Assembly (NCBI RefSeq): GCF_016908515.1
Contig: NZ_JAFBEA010000011.1
Span: 1 to 64,000, forward strand
Source: Virgibacillus halotolerans
GTDB lineage: Bacteria; Bacillota; Bacilli; Bacillales; Amphibacillaceae
Direction: 5' to 3'
Length of the DNA stretch: 64,000 nucleotides
This document shows, in pieces, positions 37,581 to 46,724 of this stretch (position 1 is its first letter; each line of letters begins with the position of its first letter). Under the pieces are notes generated by a model. It was not told the origin of the DNA. It was given only the letters and a program-made list of their open reading frames with translations, and searched no databases. Position numbers and translations under genes: made by a program.

Positions 37581-38719
37581 TTGTTTTTAATGCTGTTAAT
37601 CATATTGTTAGCATTTTGGACAAAACCATTTTGGGAGGATTCCGTTCGTGAATTTATTCCTGAAGCCGTTAGCGATACTTTTCATTCTGCTAAAGAATTT
37701 ACTACTGAGAGAATAGATAGTGACATTGGCTTTGGTTTTGAGCAAGTGAACGATGAAGCTACATCTCTTTTTTCTTCCATTATCGATACTGTACAAGAAA
37801 AAGAGCAAAAGCCAGAGCAAGAACAGGTAGAAAAGCCTGAACTAACAACGCCAGATGAACAATCATTTTCCATTGGGAATGTGGAATTGGGTGATATGAA
37901 AGATGATGTAGAAGAGATGTATGGAGAACCGATGCGTGAAAGTGAAAATGAATATGGTGTAGATTGGTCAACTTACCATGAAAACTACCAAAACTTTATG
38001 ATGGTTGCGTATGATGAACAAGAAGTTGTTCGTGGACTATTCACAAATCAAGATTTGCTTTCTTCACAGTTTGATATCGCATTGGGAGACACAAAAGCTG
38101 TTGTAAACGATGCGTTGGAAGAACCGGAAGAAATGATTCGCAATGGCTGAATGGCTGGTTTAATTATCAAATCAATAGTGAAGGAGAATACGATGTTTAC
38201 CAAATAGATGGGGACAATGTAACGATCTTTTACGATATTCATGAAGGTGATGAGGTTACAGCTATTCAGTTAATGGATGAGGACCTAGAAGCCGAGAAAG
38301 ACACCCTTTATACTCCTGGTAGTGAAGCATTAAAAGCTGGTTTTGAGTATCAATTATTCGACTTAACGAATGCTACCCGTGTAAATCACGACCTCCCTGT
38401 CTTGAAGTGGGACGAAAATGTAAGGGAGACTGCTAGAAAACACAGTAGTGACATGGCAGAAAATCAATTCTTTAGTCATACGAATTTAAGAGGTCAGTCC
38501 CCTTTTGACCGAATGGAAGAAGACAAAGTTGCTTTTACAAGTGCAGGAGAAAACCTCGCATACGGGCAATTTAGCAGTGTTTTCGCTCACCAAGGATTAA
38601 TGAATTCACTGGGACATCGTGAGAATATATTACACAATAGCTTCACCAAATTAGGAATTGGTGTTGATTTTAATGACAACAACCAGCCATTTTATACGGA
38701 GAATTTTTTGCGTAATTAA
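37581..38719 (+). pseudogene. CAP-domain protein (YlbC-like), split by an 8-bp tandem duplication
   Basis: The first frame (to 38150) encodes an N-terminal membrane anchor and a CAP-associated domain (SFSIGNVELGDMKDDVEEMYG, key VELGDMKDDV). The second (ending 38719) encodes the rest of that domain (GWFNYQINSEGEYDVYQ) and a CAP domain (LFDLTNATRVNHDLPVLKWD, key LTNATRVNHDLP; SHTNLRGQSPFDRM; HRENILHNSFTKLG). At the break AATGGCTG is present twice in tandem (38142-38157). Removing one copy restores one frame reading IRNGWFNY. So the gene is inactivated by, or phase-switched through, an 8-bp duplication. The start may be the TTG at 37581 or a non-standard codon slightly upstream. Confidence 0.9.
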
Positions 38720-38745
38720 TAGTATTATGAACCCCACAATAGCTA

Positions 38746-38773
38746 TTTAAAAAGGCTAGTTAACTAGCCTTTT
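38746..38773 (+). terminator. Terminator after the CAP-protein gene
   Basis: AAAAAGGCTAGTTAACTAGCCTTTTT is a perfect palindrome with T-run, 27 bp past the stop codon. It can act in both directions, facing the convergent MFS gene that ends at 38951. Confidence 0.9.
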
Positions 38774-38950
38774 TATTTGTATAAATAAAAGTAAATGCTC
38801 GGATAATGTTCAAGCAATTCTTTTAACGTTTTTGCAATGATGCATTTCCTTTGTTCATCGCCATCAATATAATACTCACCGTAATCATTTGTATGATTTG
38901 GTTAAAATCTGTTTCCATTTAATTTATCAGAGGATATTCCTGAACTCACT

Positions 38951-40153
38951 TTATTTCGTCATACTTTCATGATTCGCTTTTCGTTCTTGATGTGCATTTT
39001 TGCCGTGTAGAAAATAATATAAAATGGAAACAGCTATAACTAAAAGAGCCATCGACCAATACAAATTTCGGTATCCTAATAATGGAATCAACATACCAAG
39101 AAGGAATGGAGCAAAACCTGCGCCTAAGTCTGCAAACATATAGAACGTTGATGTTGCAAGCCCAATTTTTTCTATTGGTGATGATTTCACAGCAATAGCT
39201 TGAGAACTTGGTATTAATGTTCCATATCCTAGTCCGATAAAAATAGCGGATAACAAAAGCAAGAACCCATTCGTTGCTGTTGCTAATAAAGCTAATCCAA
39301 TCATAAAGCACAGAAAGGATGGATACATCACTTTATTTTCGCCGAAGCGGTCAAATATCTTTCCTGTAAATGGACGTGAAACCAACGTACTTACTGCATA
39401 AACAATAAAGAAAAAGCTTGCAAAATAGACAAGATTAATTGTTTGTGCGTAGGCTGTTAGAAATGAAAGTACACTTGCATAAGCAACCCCTACAAATATA
39501 GCGACAAAGGATATTGGTAAAGCTTCTTTTTGCAAGTACTTGTTTACACCACTTACTGACTGCTGCGCTTCTTGTTTTGATATAGGAACTACTTTGATTT
39601 TTTTAATTGTGAACCCAATTAAAAAAGCCACCAAAATGGTTGCTAGACAGAAAGTAAAGTTCATTTCAAATCCAAGTTGTTGATTAATTAAAATACCTAC
39701 AAATGGTCCGATTGCAGACGCCACTGTTGTACTTAATGCATAGTACCCAATTCCTTCTCCTTTACGATGCTCTGGAACAATTTTTGACGCAATCGCTCCA
39801 GTCGAGGTAGATGAAATACCAAAAGCAATGCCATGTAAAAAACGAACGATTAATAATATCGCTAAACTTTGTATGGTGAAATATAATGATATTGTTAAAA
39901 CGGAGGCAACAAGACCTATTAGTAAAATATATTTAGGCTGCCATTGATCTATATATTTACCAGAATATAATCGACCAACTAACATCCCAATAATAAATAT
40001 TCCAGCAGCTAGACCGCCCATCCCTTCATTTGCCTGATATTCTTCAATTGTGAACAATGTAATGGTAACAATTAATGAATAATGAATGATATACATTAGA
40101 AAATTCACCAATGTAATTAACATAAAATCCTTTGTCCAAAGTTTCTCTGACAA
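38951..40153 (-). CDS. MFS transporter, multidrug-efflux type
   Basis: The 400-residue, twelve-helix protein shows FIIGMLVGRLYSGKYIDQWQPK (loop 2-3 motif GRLYSGKYID), RFLHGIAFGISSTSTGAIAS (helix 4, key RFLHGIAFG) and SRPFTGKIFDRFGENKVMYPS (loop 8-9, key RPFTGKIFDRFG). These belong to a group of Gram-positive MFS exporters of unknown substrate. The start is a TTG behind AAGGAAG; a GTG three codons upstream lies in that site. It is divergent from a LysR gene, which probably controls it. Confidence 0.87.
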   Translation of the reverse strand: MSEKLWTKDFMLITLVNFLMYIIHYSLIVTITLFTIEEYQANEGMGGLAAGIFIIGMLVGRLYSGKYIDQWQPKYILLIGLVASVLTISLYFTIQSLAILLIVRFLHGIAFGISSTSTGAIASKIVPEHRKGEGIGYYALSTTVASAIGPFVGILINQQLGFEMNFTFCLATILVAFLIGFTIKKIKVVPISKQEAQQSVSGVNKYLQKEALPISFVAIFVGVAYASVLSFLTAYAQTINLVYFASFFFIVYAVSTLVSRPFTGKIFDRFGENKVMYPSFLCFMIGLALLATATNGFLLLLSAIFIGLGYGTLIPSSQAIAVKSSPIEKIGLATSTFYMFADLGAGFAPFLLGMLIPLLGYRNLYWSMALLVIAVSILYYFLHGKNAHQERKANHESMTK

Positions 40154-40269
40154 GATACACACTTCCTTAAAACAGCAGTATGTTACTAGTATATCTATTA
40201 ATAATACTGTTGTATAATTAAAATAAGTGATGTTTACATTAGCAAAACTTATACAAGGGAGTGATCATA

Positions 40270-41184
40270 TTGAACTTTGAACAGTTACATTATATCAAGG
40301 CCGTATTAGAATACCGTTCCATAACACATGCAGCGGAAGCACTATATATCAGCCAATCTGCATTAAGTCAATCGATTGCAAACTTAGAAGATGAAATGAA
40401 ACATAAGCTTTTCCATCGTTCAAGAAGCGGCACCTTCCCCACTGAAAATGGTAAAAAGCTAATACCAATTATATTAGAAATTCTCGAATCCGAATCCAAG
40501 TTAATACAAACCGCCAATGCTTTATCCACTAAATTGAGCGGAGAACTTACAATTGCCACAACTTCAACTTTATTCATGACAGTTCTTCCACAGGCACTTT
40601 CGAGATTCAAAAAAGATAACCCCCAAATTGAAGTGCGTGTTATCGAAGCGGAAAATGATGAAATTTTTCATCTCGTACAAAAACAAAAAGTTGATATTGG
40701 ACTATTCTCTTTAATGGATCATCACAAATTAGACACCGCCCTAGAAATCCATTCTTTATTTTTGTCTAGTGGTTTTAAAGCAATTGTAGCGAGTAATTCC
40801 AAGCTCTCTTTTCATGAATCAATTAGTCTCGAAGACATTCGAAATTATCCATTTATTTTATTTGATCGTGAATTTTATACTGTCAACATTGAAAAGTTTG
40901 AAGAAAGTAACGGACCACTAAATACCTTGTTTAATACCAAAAACCCCAGTGTCCTATTTCGCTCAGTCTCAGCGGGTCTAGGTATTAGTATTGTTTCCGA
41001 CTTAATGCTTAAAAATGATCCTTATCTTAAAACACAATCCATTGTTGCGATTCCAATTGGTTATCCTTTTAATGATGAAATTCATTTTGAAGCAATATCC
41101 AATAAAAGCAATGGAAAAAAACAACTGTTAGAAACGTTTATTTCATATATACGAAAGAACAAAAACGCTAGCACCGATTTATAA
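40270..41184 (+). CDS. LysR-family transcriptional regulator
   Basis: The 304-residue regulator has the helix-turn-helix FEQLHYIKAVLEYRSITHAA, EALYISQSALSQSIANLED and LFHRSRSGTFPTENG, then an effector domain starting SGELTIATTSTLF. The TTG at 40270 follows AAGGGAG. It shares a 116-bp divergent promoter region with the MFS exporter gene and is likely its regulator. The effector cannot be read from sequence. Confidence 0.92.
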   Translation: MNFEQLHYIKAVLEYRSITHAAEALYISQSALSQSIANLEDEMKHKLFHRSRSGTFPTENGKKLIPIILEILESESKLIQTANALSTKLSGELTIATTSTLFMTVLPQALSRFKKDNPQIEVRVIEAENDEIFHLVQKQKVDIGLFSLMDHHKLDTALEIHSLFLSSGFKAIVASNSKLSFHESISLEDIRNYPFILFDREFYTVNIEKFEESNGPLNTLFNTKNPSVLFRSVSAGLGISIVSDLMLKNDPYLKTQSIVAIPIGYPFNDEIHFEAISNKSNGKKQLLETFISYIRKNKNASTDL

Positions 41185-41735
41185 GGTAGGCAGACTGCAG
41201 TCATCGTACGAATTGGACGGATCCAATAAGATAAAGGAAACATGTCTCTTCATGGGGGTATGCCTATATTGACTAGATCGCAGTTAGTCGGCATTCTTCT
41301 GCAAGCGAATCGATGTTGACTTATCCTAATGTCGTTCAGTAGAAAAAATTTCTCGTGACAGACTGGTAGGATTAAATTCCCCGAATTTCATGAATACAGT
41401 TTTTTTATCCATAACTTTCTATCTAGCCTCAGTCTATTTTTCGGAACAGCTTTATTGTCATAAACATTACTAGGTTTGTTATCCAATACTTCAATTTTAA
41501 CTGGTTAAGTTTGTGAATCATTCCCGCCAAGGCTCCGTGTCAAACCGACTATGATGCTATCTTTTTCTTTACACGCAATTCCAATCAGCGAGGAGCCAAA
41601 GTTTAGCTTCCCATTCGAAATAATTAAGGCTCTAGTATATCTATCTTTTTTCTTTTAAGCTAAAAGATTTGGTATAGTTTCTTACGTTACGACATAGATT
41701 TTACCAATGGCGTATCGTTCAGAAAGGATGGGATT
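41185..41735. other. 551-bp region with possible decayed coding sequence
   Basis: No intact gene is visible. Read on the minus strand, parts look protein-like but are broken by stops and frame changes, for example GKLNFGSSLIGIACKEKDS and, further on, VLDNKPSNVYDNKAVPKNR. I did not recognise the family. The last 60 bp belong to the spoIIP-type promoter and ribosome-site region. Confidence 0.35.
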
Positions 41736-42920
41736 ATGAATCGTAATACAGACCAATATAACAAAAAAAGACGCCCACTCAACCGCATTTATCAAAAAGG
41801 CATTATATATATATCGTGTGTGATTATCTTGTTTATTTTCACCGGTATTTTAACAACCGTTTCGCCGGCATATCGCTTTTCTTCCCATGCCATCACCGAA
41901 TGGACAAGTGAAATTGATAGTTCCATTTTTCTCTATTTGATGGGAATGGAAAACAAGGCATTTCTCCAAGCCTATCCGAAAGATAGAAAGTTACCGAAGT
42001 TATCTTCCACCATTTTTGATTTGGCGACAAACATTCGACCAAACGATTTCAGAAGTTTGTTAGGGAATGAGCTGCCTGGTTTTTCCACTTTTGATACGAA
42101 GATCATTGTAGCGGGTGAAGGTACCGATTATACGACGTTACCTGTTGAATCATCACCACCCCTAGAAAAAATTTTAGAGGATCGCGAAGCAGTTTTCGAT
42201 GAGCCGGAAGAGGCTGACGATTCGACTGAAAAGGGTAATCAGGACAAGCGTACTACCGGCAAACGGGATGTGGTTTTTATTTATAATACACATAATCGGG
42301 AATCTTTTTTGCCGAGTTTACCGGGGGTTACAGATAAAGATTCTGCCATGCACGATAAAATAAATGTGACAAAAGTGAGTGACCGGCTAGCAAAATCACT
42401 GAAAGCAAATGGAATTGGTACAAGTGTTGATCACACTGATTTCATGCCGATCCTAAACGAAAAAGGTTGGGGGTATGCAAAATCCTATGATGCATCACGA
42501 AGTGTCGTGGAAGAAGTATTTCAAGATAATAAGGATATCCAATATGCATTTGATATCCATCGAGATTCCCTTTCCGGGGATAAAACAACAACTGAGATAG
42601 ATGGAAAAAAATTCGCGAAAATTATGATTGTTATTGGTGATGATAACACGGATAATCAAACAAACCTGGCACTTGCTACCGATTTGCATAAATTGCTTGA
42701 GAAAGAGTACCCCGGATTAAGCCGGGGGGTTATTAAACGCGGGGGTGCTGGTGCAAATGGAGTATACAATCAGGATTTATTGGATACTGCCCTACTTTTT
42801 GAAATTGGTGGTGTGGACAATAATTTTGATGAGTTGCACCGTTCAGCAGATGCTCTAGCAGATGTTTTTAGTGAATTTTACTGGGATGCCGAAAAAGTAA
42901 ATGCCGAAGAGGAAGATTAA
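41736..42920 (+). CDS. spoIIP: Stage II sporulation protein P family
   Basis: SpoIIP is a membrane-anchored amidase and endopeptidase that thins septal peptidoglycan during engulfment of the forespore. The 394-residue protein has a signal anchor (about 25-45), a linker, and the SpoIIP catalytic domain: VFIYNTHNRESFLP with the metal His, AFDIHRDSL and GGVDN toward the end, ahead of the FFEIGG-type LFEIGGVDN motif. It supports a spore-forming host. It lacks the usual gpr neighbour and may therefore be a second, paralogous copy. It starts at ATG after AGAAAGGATGGG. Confidence 0.88.
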   Translation: MNRNTDQYNKKRRPLNRIYQKGIIYISCVIILFIFTGILTTVSPAYRFSSHAITEWTSEIDSSIFLYLMGMENKAFLQAYPKDRKLPKLSSTIFDLATNIRPNDFRSLLGNELPGFSTFDTKIIVAGEGTDYTTLPVESSPPLEKILEDREAVFDEPEEADDSTEKGNQDKRTTGKRDVVFIYNTHNRESFLPSLPGVTDKDSAMHDKINVTKVSDRLAKSLKANGIGTSVDHTDFMPILNEKGWGYAKSYDASRSVVEEVFQDNKDIQYAFDIHRDSLSGDKTTTEIDGKKFAKIMIVIGDDNTDNQTNLALATDLHKLLEKEYPGLSRGVIKRGGAGANGVYNQDLLDTALLFEIGGVDNNFDELHRSADALADVFSEFYWDAEKVNAEEED

Positions 42921-42959
42921 CGGATAATACGATTACTTATCACATTGCTGTTAAACGAT

Positions 42960-43020
42960 TAGAATACTTCCGTATATGTAAGAAAATAGAAAGCATCATG
43001 TTAATGCTTCCTTTACTACT
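42960..43020 (+). terminator. Weak hairpin after spoIIP
   Basis: GAAAGCATCATGTTAATGCTTCC (about 42989-43011) forms a stem of about eight pairs followed by TTTACT. It is the only candidate terminator for spoIIP and has a poor T-run. Confidence 0.4.
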
Positions 43021-43059
43021 AGTTAGCAGCAACTGTTTTTATCAATTTCTTCAATAATT

Positions 43060-43190
43060 GTTGTACATTGGACCTATTACTAGCAAATGGTATATCGGTA
43101 TTAATTGATTAACGGTATTAGATGATGAAGAGAGAAAACTGACAATGCTTTTAGTAGTACCCTAAATTTTAACTTGCACGATACATTTGA
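43060..43190 (-). pseudogene. Decayed fragment of a FeoB-like permease gene
   Basis: This stretch matches the intact FeoB-like gene at about 46105-46235 base by base over long runs, for example ATTGGACCT ... ATTAATTGATTAACGG, then GAGAAA, CTGA(C/G)AATGCTTTT and AATACATGTGA-like ends, but with substitutions and small gaps that destroy the frame. It lies just downstream of the ZagA gene, in the same orientation as the intact copy. I infer the remains of a duplicated or older FeoB-like gene. Confidence 0.6.
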
Positions 43191-43260
43191 GATTCCCATG
43201 GCTAAAGCCGCAAGTACTACACCTTGCGGCAACCGGGTGGGATTCTTGAATGACTTAACG
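43191..43260. other. Two-stem hairpin resembling an IS200/IS605 right end
   Basis: GCCGCAAG and CTTGCGGC form a perfect inner stem (about 43211-43234), with ATTCCCAtGG and CCgGGTGGGAT forming an outer stem. Nested hairpins of this form occur at the 3' ends of IS605/TnpB elements, where they also form the guide-RNA scaffold. No tnpA or tnpB is present, so this could be an orphan end or an unrelated hairpin. Confidence 0.3.
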
Positions 43261-43300
43261 TTCGCAGTCCATTTCTGTTTGGAACAGCCTTCAAGATGAT

Positions 43301-44482
43301 TTATCCTATCAAGAATGCTGGTAACGAGTCATCAAAAGAAAAAATTGGTTTTTTCTTTTCTTCTTCCGTCACTAAACATCTATTCAATAAATATATAATA
43401 TTTTCCTTATCCATATTAGCACCAATAAAGACAAGCTCTGTCATCCTATCTCCAGCCTGTTCATCCCAGTCTTCAAACAAAGTTGGATCTTGTACTTTTA
43501 ACGCCTCTTGTTCCACTTCGGAATAGCTCGCCAACCATCTACCTGCCCCTTCCAGCGTCATCATGGAGCCAGCCTGAGACAAGAATCCCGCTACATCATT
43601 TCTTGTGACTAACCAGAAGAAGCCTTTTGCCCGAAGTATTTCTTTTGGCCAATGCTCCAGCCATTGCTGAAATCGCTCTGGATGAAATGGCTTTCTGCTC
43701 CTATAAACAAAAGAACTAATGCCATATTCTTCAGTTTCTGGTATATGCTCTTCATTTAACTCTTTTATCCAGCCTGCTCCCTGACTTGCCATTTCAAAAT
43801 CAAATTGCTCGGTATTAAGCACCTGTAATGGATCAACTTGTCCATATTTTACTGGAATGAATTTTGCTTCCGGATTTAATTTATAAAATAAAACTTTTAA
43901 TGAAGCTATATCGTCGTCAGACAGCTTATCTATTTTATTTAAAACAATAACATTAGCAAATTCAATCTGATCAATCAATAAGTCAACAATCCCTCTTTCA
44001 TCATCATCGGAAACATGCAGTTCCCGGTCCATCAACAAATCCTCCGATTGATAATCCTTCCAAAACTGATGCCCATCTATCACAGTTACCATCGTATCAA
44101 GCTGGAAAAAAGTATTTAAATCAATTCCTAATTCTCCATCGGCGTATACAAAACTTTGAGCAACCGGAATTGGTTCAGATATGCCGCTTGACTCAATTAA
44201 CACATAATCAATGTCGAGCTTAGCTAATTTTTCTAACTCTATGATTAAGTCTTCCCTTAATGTGCAGCATATGCAACCATTTGTCATCTCCACCATATTT
44301 TCTTCCGTTCTGACAAAGCCTCCTTCCTTTATCAATTTTGCATCTACATTAATTTCGCTCATATCGTTGACGATAATCGCTATTTTCAACCCTTGCTGAT
44401 TTTGAAGTAGATGATTAAGCAACGATGTTTTTCCCGCTCCTAAAAATCCGCTCAAAACAGTCACTGGAATTTTCTTACTCAT
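43301..44482 (-). CDS. zagA: Zinc-responsive COG0523 GTPase, ZagA (YciC)
   Basis: ZagA is a zinc metallochaperone GTPase induced under zinc starvation; in B. subtilis it supports zinc enzymes such as FolE. The 393 residues carry the P-loop GFLGAGKTSLLNHLL, the zinc-site motif NGCICCTLRED (CxCC), the ESSGISEP loop, NKIDK (G4) and a C-terminal CobW domain (WPKEILRAKGFFWL, key RAKGFFW). Length and motifs match B. subtilis YciC (about 397). It overlaps the dcd gene by four bases and is the last gene of the rpsN2 zinc operon. Confidence 0.93.
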   Translation of the reverse strand: MSKKIPVTVLSGFLGAGKTSLLNHLLQNQQGLKIAIIVNDMSEINVDAKLIKEGGFVRTEENMVEMTNGCICCTLREDLIIELEKLAKLDIDYVLIESSGISEPIPVAQSFVYADGELGIDLNTFFQLDTMVTVIDGHQFWKDYQSEDLLMDRELHVSDDDERGIVDLLIDQIEFANVIVLNKIDKLSDDDIASLKVLFYKLNPEAKFIPVKYGQVDPLQVLNTEQFDFEMASQGAGWIKELNEEHIPETEEYGISSFVYRSRKPFHPERFQQWLEHWPKEILRAKGFFWLVTRNDVAGFLSQAGSMMTLEGAGRWLASYSEVEQEALKVQDPTLFEDWDEQAGDRMTELVFIGANMDKENIIYLLNRCLVTEEEKKKPIFSFDDSLPAFLIG

Positions 44483-45033
44483 TCTTCTTCCACCTTTCTT
44501 TCCTGGTCCATATATACACGACTGGGCGTAGTCCCTTTTTGAAACAAATACTTCCCGCTATATCCCTCTGTTTCCTGATCCAGCGCTGCGATAACCAGCT
44601 GGCATACACGCATACCAGCTTGCAGTCTCACAGGCACACGATTTGCATTAAACAATTCCAAGGTAATTTGTCCAGAAAAGCCCGGATCAATCCAGCCGGC
44701 ATTTTGAATAAAGACACCAAGTCTTCCTATAGAACTTCTTCCTTCCACAAAGGCAGTTAAATGATCCGGTAAACCGATTTGTTCTAATGTGGTTCCCAAC
44801 ATAAACGTTTGAGGCGGAATCGTTATGGTTCCCTTTTCTGCTATCTCTATTTCCTGATAATTTGCCGGCTTGTCAATGGATAAATAAGGGGTAGATATGT
44901 CATCAACAACTAAAAAATCCTTCCCCAGACGCAAATCAACAGAGGCTGGCTGTATGCTTAATTCTTGAAACGGAGTTATGGACAACTGGTTGTCATATAT
45001 GCACTGTTTTATCGTTTGTCCGGATAAAATCAT
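44479..45033 (-). CDS. dcd: dCTP deaminase in the zinc-starvation operon
   Basis: The 184-residue protein matches dCTP deaminase: ILSGQTIKQCI, SIQPASVDLRLG, the nucleotide-binding EGRSSIGRLGVFIQN and GWIDPGFSGQITLELFN. These trimeric enzymes make dUTP (or dUMP if bifunctional) without zinc, unlike the zinc-dependent dCMP/cytidine deaminases. Its place between a FeoB-like permease and ZagA suggests it replaces zinc-dependent pyrimidine deamination during starvation (inference; dcd genes have been noted in COG0523 clusters). The start is 17 bp after the FeoB-like stop. Confidence 0.9.
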   Translation of the reverse strand: MILSGQTIKQCIYDNQLSITPFQELSIQPASVDLRLGKDFLVVDDISTPYLSIDKPANYQEIEIAEKGTITIPPQTFMLGTTLEQIGLPDHLTAFVEGRSSIGRLGVFIQNAGWIDPGFSGQITLELFNANRVPVRLQAGMRVCQLVIAALDQETEGYSGKYLFQKGTTPSRVYMDQERKVEEE

Positions 45034-45050
45034 CTATTTACACTCCTTTT

Positions 45051-46724
45051 TCATCCTAAAAAATATAAACCAGCAGCTAGAAATGCTGCACTAACAACAC
45101 TTGTCAACATTTGCTTTCCGCCTATCGACAAAGAGGTCTTCCAGCCAAGTTCCCTGCCAATCGTAAATAAGGTCACCAAACAGGCAGAAAGTGTGGAAGC
45201 CAAATAAACCAGAATAAAAATTTGACTGAGTGACATGTCAATTAGCAGACTGCCCTGCCCTTCATTTAAGACGAGCAAACCATCCTTTCTGATAAAAGAA
45301 AAGATCAGACCTGGCGCTGCCTCTGCAGGCAGGGAAAACAAATATAATACCGGCATGGCAAGCCAGCTGAAAATGGATAATACATTTAGGCTATGAAGCA
45401 CAGATGCAATCAGACATATCAACAGGAAAATAGGCATCGCCTGCAGTAAAAATTGTTTAATAGATCCGGCAACTTTCCACCAAAAAGCCTGCCAGTTTAT
45501 CTTTTGTATATAAGGTAGCGGAGCGATACGTGTCAATTCATTCACTTTATCCCGGTTCCAAATTCTTGTGTGAATCGCTCCCACAACAAATAAGATAAAT
45601 AAATAAGGAATAAATAAAAGTGGCGCATGGGCTGCATTAAATAGAGACAGCGTAGCTCCTATTTGATAACTGCATGCTGAACCGAATGAAATCAGTGAAA
45701 CACAGGATATTCGGGTACAGCTGCTGCAGCTTCTACTTTGAAATACCGCTACAACATTGCAGCCGAATCCAGTGATGACAGGCAGTAAATCCCTTCCTGT
45801 TAAACCAATTTTACGAAGCCATGGATCCAGCGCATTTGTTACGTGTTCCTGTATACCAATTTCTTCCGTTAAGATTGTAGTAATGCTTATTAAAAGAACA
45901 ACCGGAAAAGCCCATAGAAACGAATAAGAACCTAACGTGATTAACCCGTAATCGCCTACTAATACTTCAGCCAGAAAAATAGGAGCCTGATCCATCCATG
46001 AACCAATAGGCTCGAGCACATATTGCTCTGTTATCGGCTCCATCCAGCTAACAAATAAATAAGCACCAAATACGGGAAGGGCAAACATGGCAAAAATAAA
46101 TAAACAAGCCAGCATTGGACCTGCTATCGGCAAGCGAAATATTGGAATTAATTGATTAACGGCATGGAAAGAGGAAGGGAGAAAGTTGAGAATGCTTTTG
46201 GCAGCCCCCCAAACCTTGGCCTCCCCAATACATGTGATAACTTTCTTCTGTGCCTTTTCATCCATCACTCTTGTATTAATCCAGACTACCGGCACCTGCA
46301 GTAATTCTCGTACCCGATTTTGTTCAGCTTGGGATGGCAAATGTTTATCACTATGTGTTGCCGCAATCGCAACTCTTTTCCCTTTCAAATTCAATCCTGC
46401 ATACAACTCTGTCAATTCTTCTTTTAGATTGGTCGCTTTCACTACGAAGAGAATCGTCTTTTCCTCCTGCAAATGATCCAAAGTAAGCTGTGTGCTTTTG
46501 CTATCTACGTCCAATTGAAGTCCGGGTAGATCTGTTAATTGGATATGTGGATTTAATTTACAGGAAGCTTCCAAAGCAGATATGGTTGATCCTTTTATAT
46601 TTCTTGCTAATGCACTTTTTTCACCAGTTAATTCACGAAACAAACCTGATTTCCCGACTGACTCAAATCCAATCAATAACACCTCTGTTTGACTAGGAGA
46701 AGAAGCCTGGCTGTAATCTAACAT
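45051..46724 (-). CDS. FeoB-like GTPase-permease in the zinc operon
   Basis: The protein has an N-terminal G domain (P-loop GFESVGKSG, G3 TDLPG, weak G4 ATHSDK) and a polytopic membrane part with two Gate regions. The first Gate is GFGCNVVAVFQSRSCSSCTR, unusually Cys-rich; the second includes FIRKDGLLVL. Classical FeoB imports Fe(II). Here the shortened G domain, changed Gates and the zinc-operon context suggest a different metal, perhaps zinc, or a channel role. 557 residues, shorter than true FeoB (about 660-770). The ATG at 46724 overlaps the flavoprotein stop. No feoA is seen. Confidence 0.8.
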   Translation of the reverse strand: MLDYSQASSPSQTEVLLIGFESVGKSGLFRELTGEKSALARNIKGSTISALEASCKLNPHIQLTDLPGLQLDVDSKSTQLTLDHLQEEKTILFVVKATNLKEELTELYAGLNLKGKRVAIAATHSDKHLPSQAEQNRVRELLQVPVVWINTRVMDEKAQKKVITCIGEAKVWGAAKSILNFLPSSFHAVNQLIPIFRLPIAGPMLACLFIFAMFALPVFGAYLFVSWMEPITEQYVLEPIGSWMDQAPIFLAEVLVGDYGLITLGSYSFLWAFPVVLLISITTILTEEIGIQEHVTNALDPWLRKIGLTGRDLLPVITGFGCNVVAVFQSRSCSSCTRISCVSLISFGSACSYQIGATLSLFNAAHAPLLFIPYLFILFVVGAIHTRIWNRDKVNELTRIAPLPYIQKINWQAFWWKVAGSIKQFLLQAMPIFLLICLIASVLHSLNVLSIFSWLAMPVLYLFSLPAEAAPGLIFSFIRKDGLLVLNEGQGSLLIDMSLSQIFILVYLASTLSACLVTLFTIGRELGWKTSLSIGGKQMLTSVVSAAFLAAGLYFLG

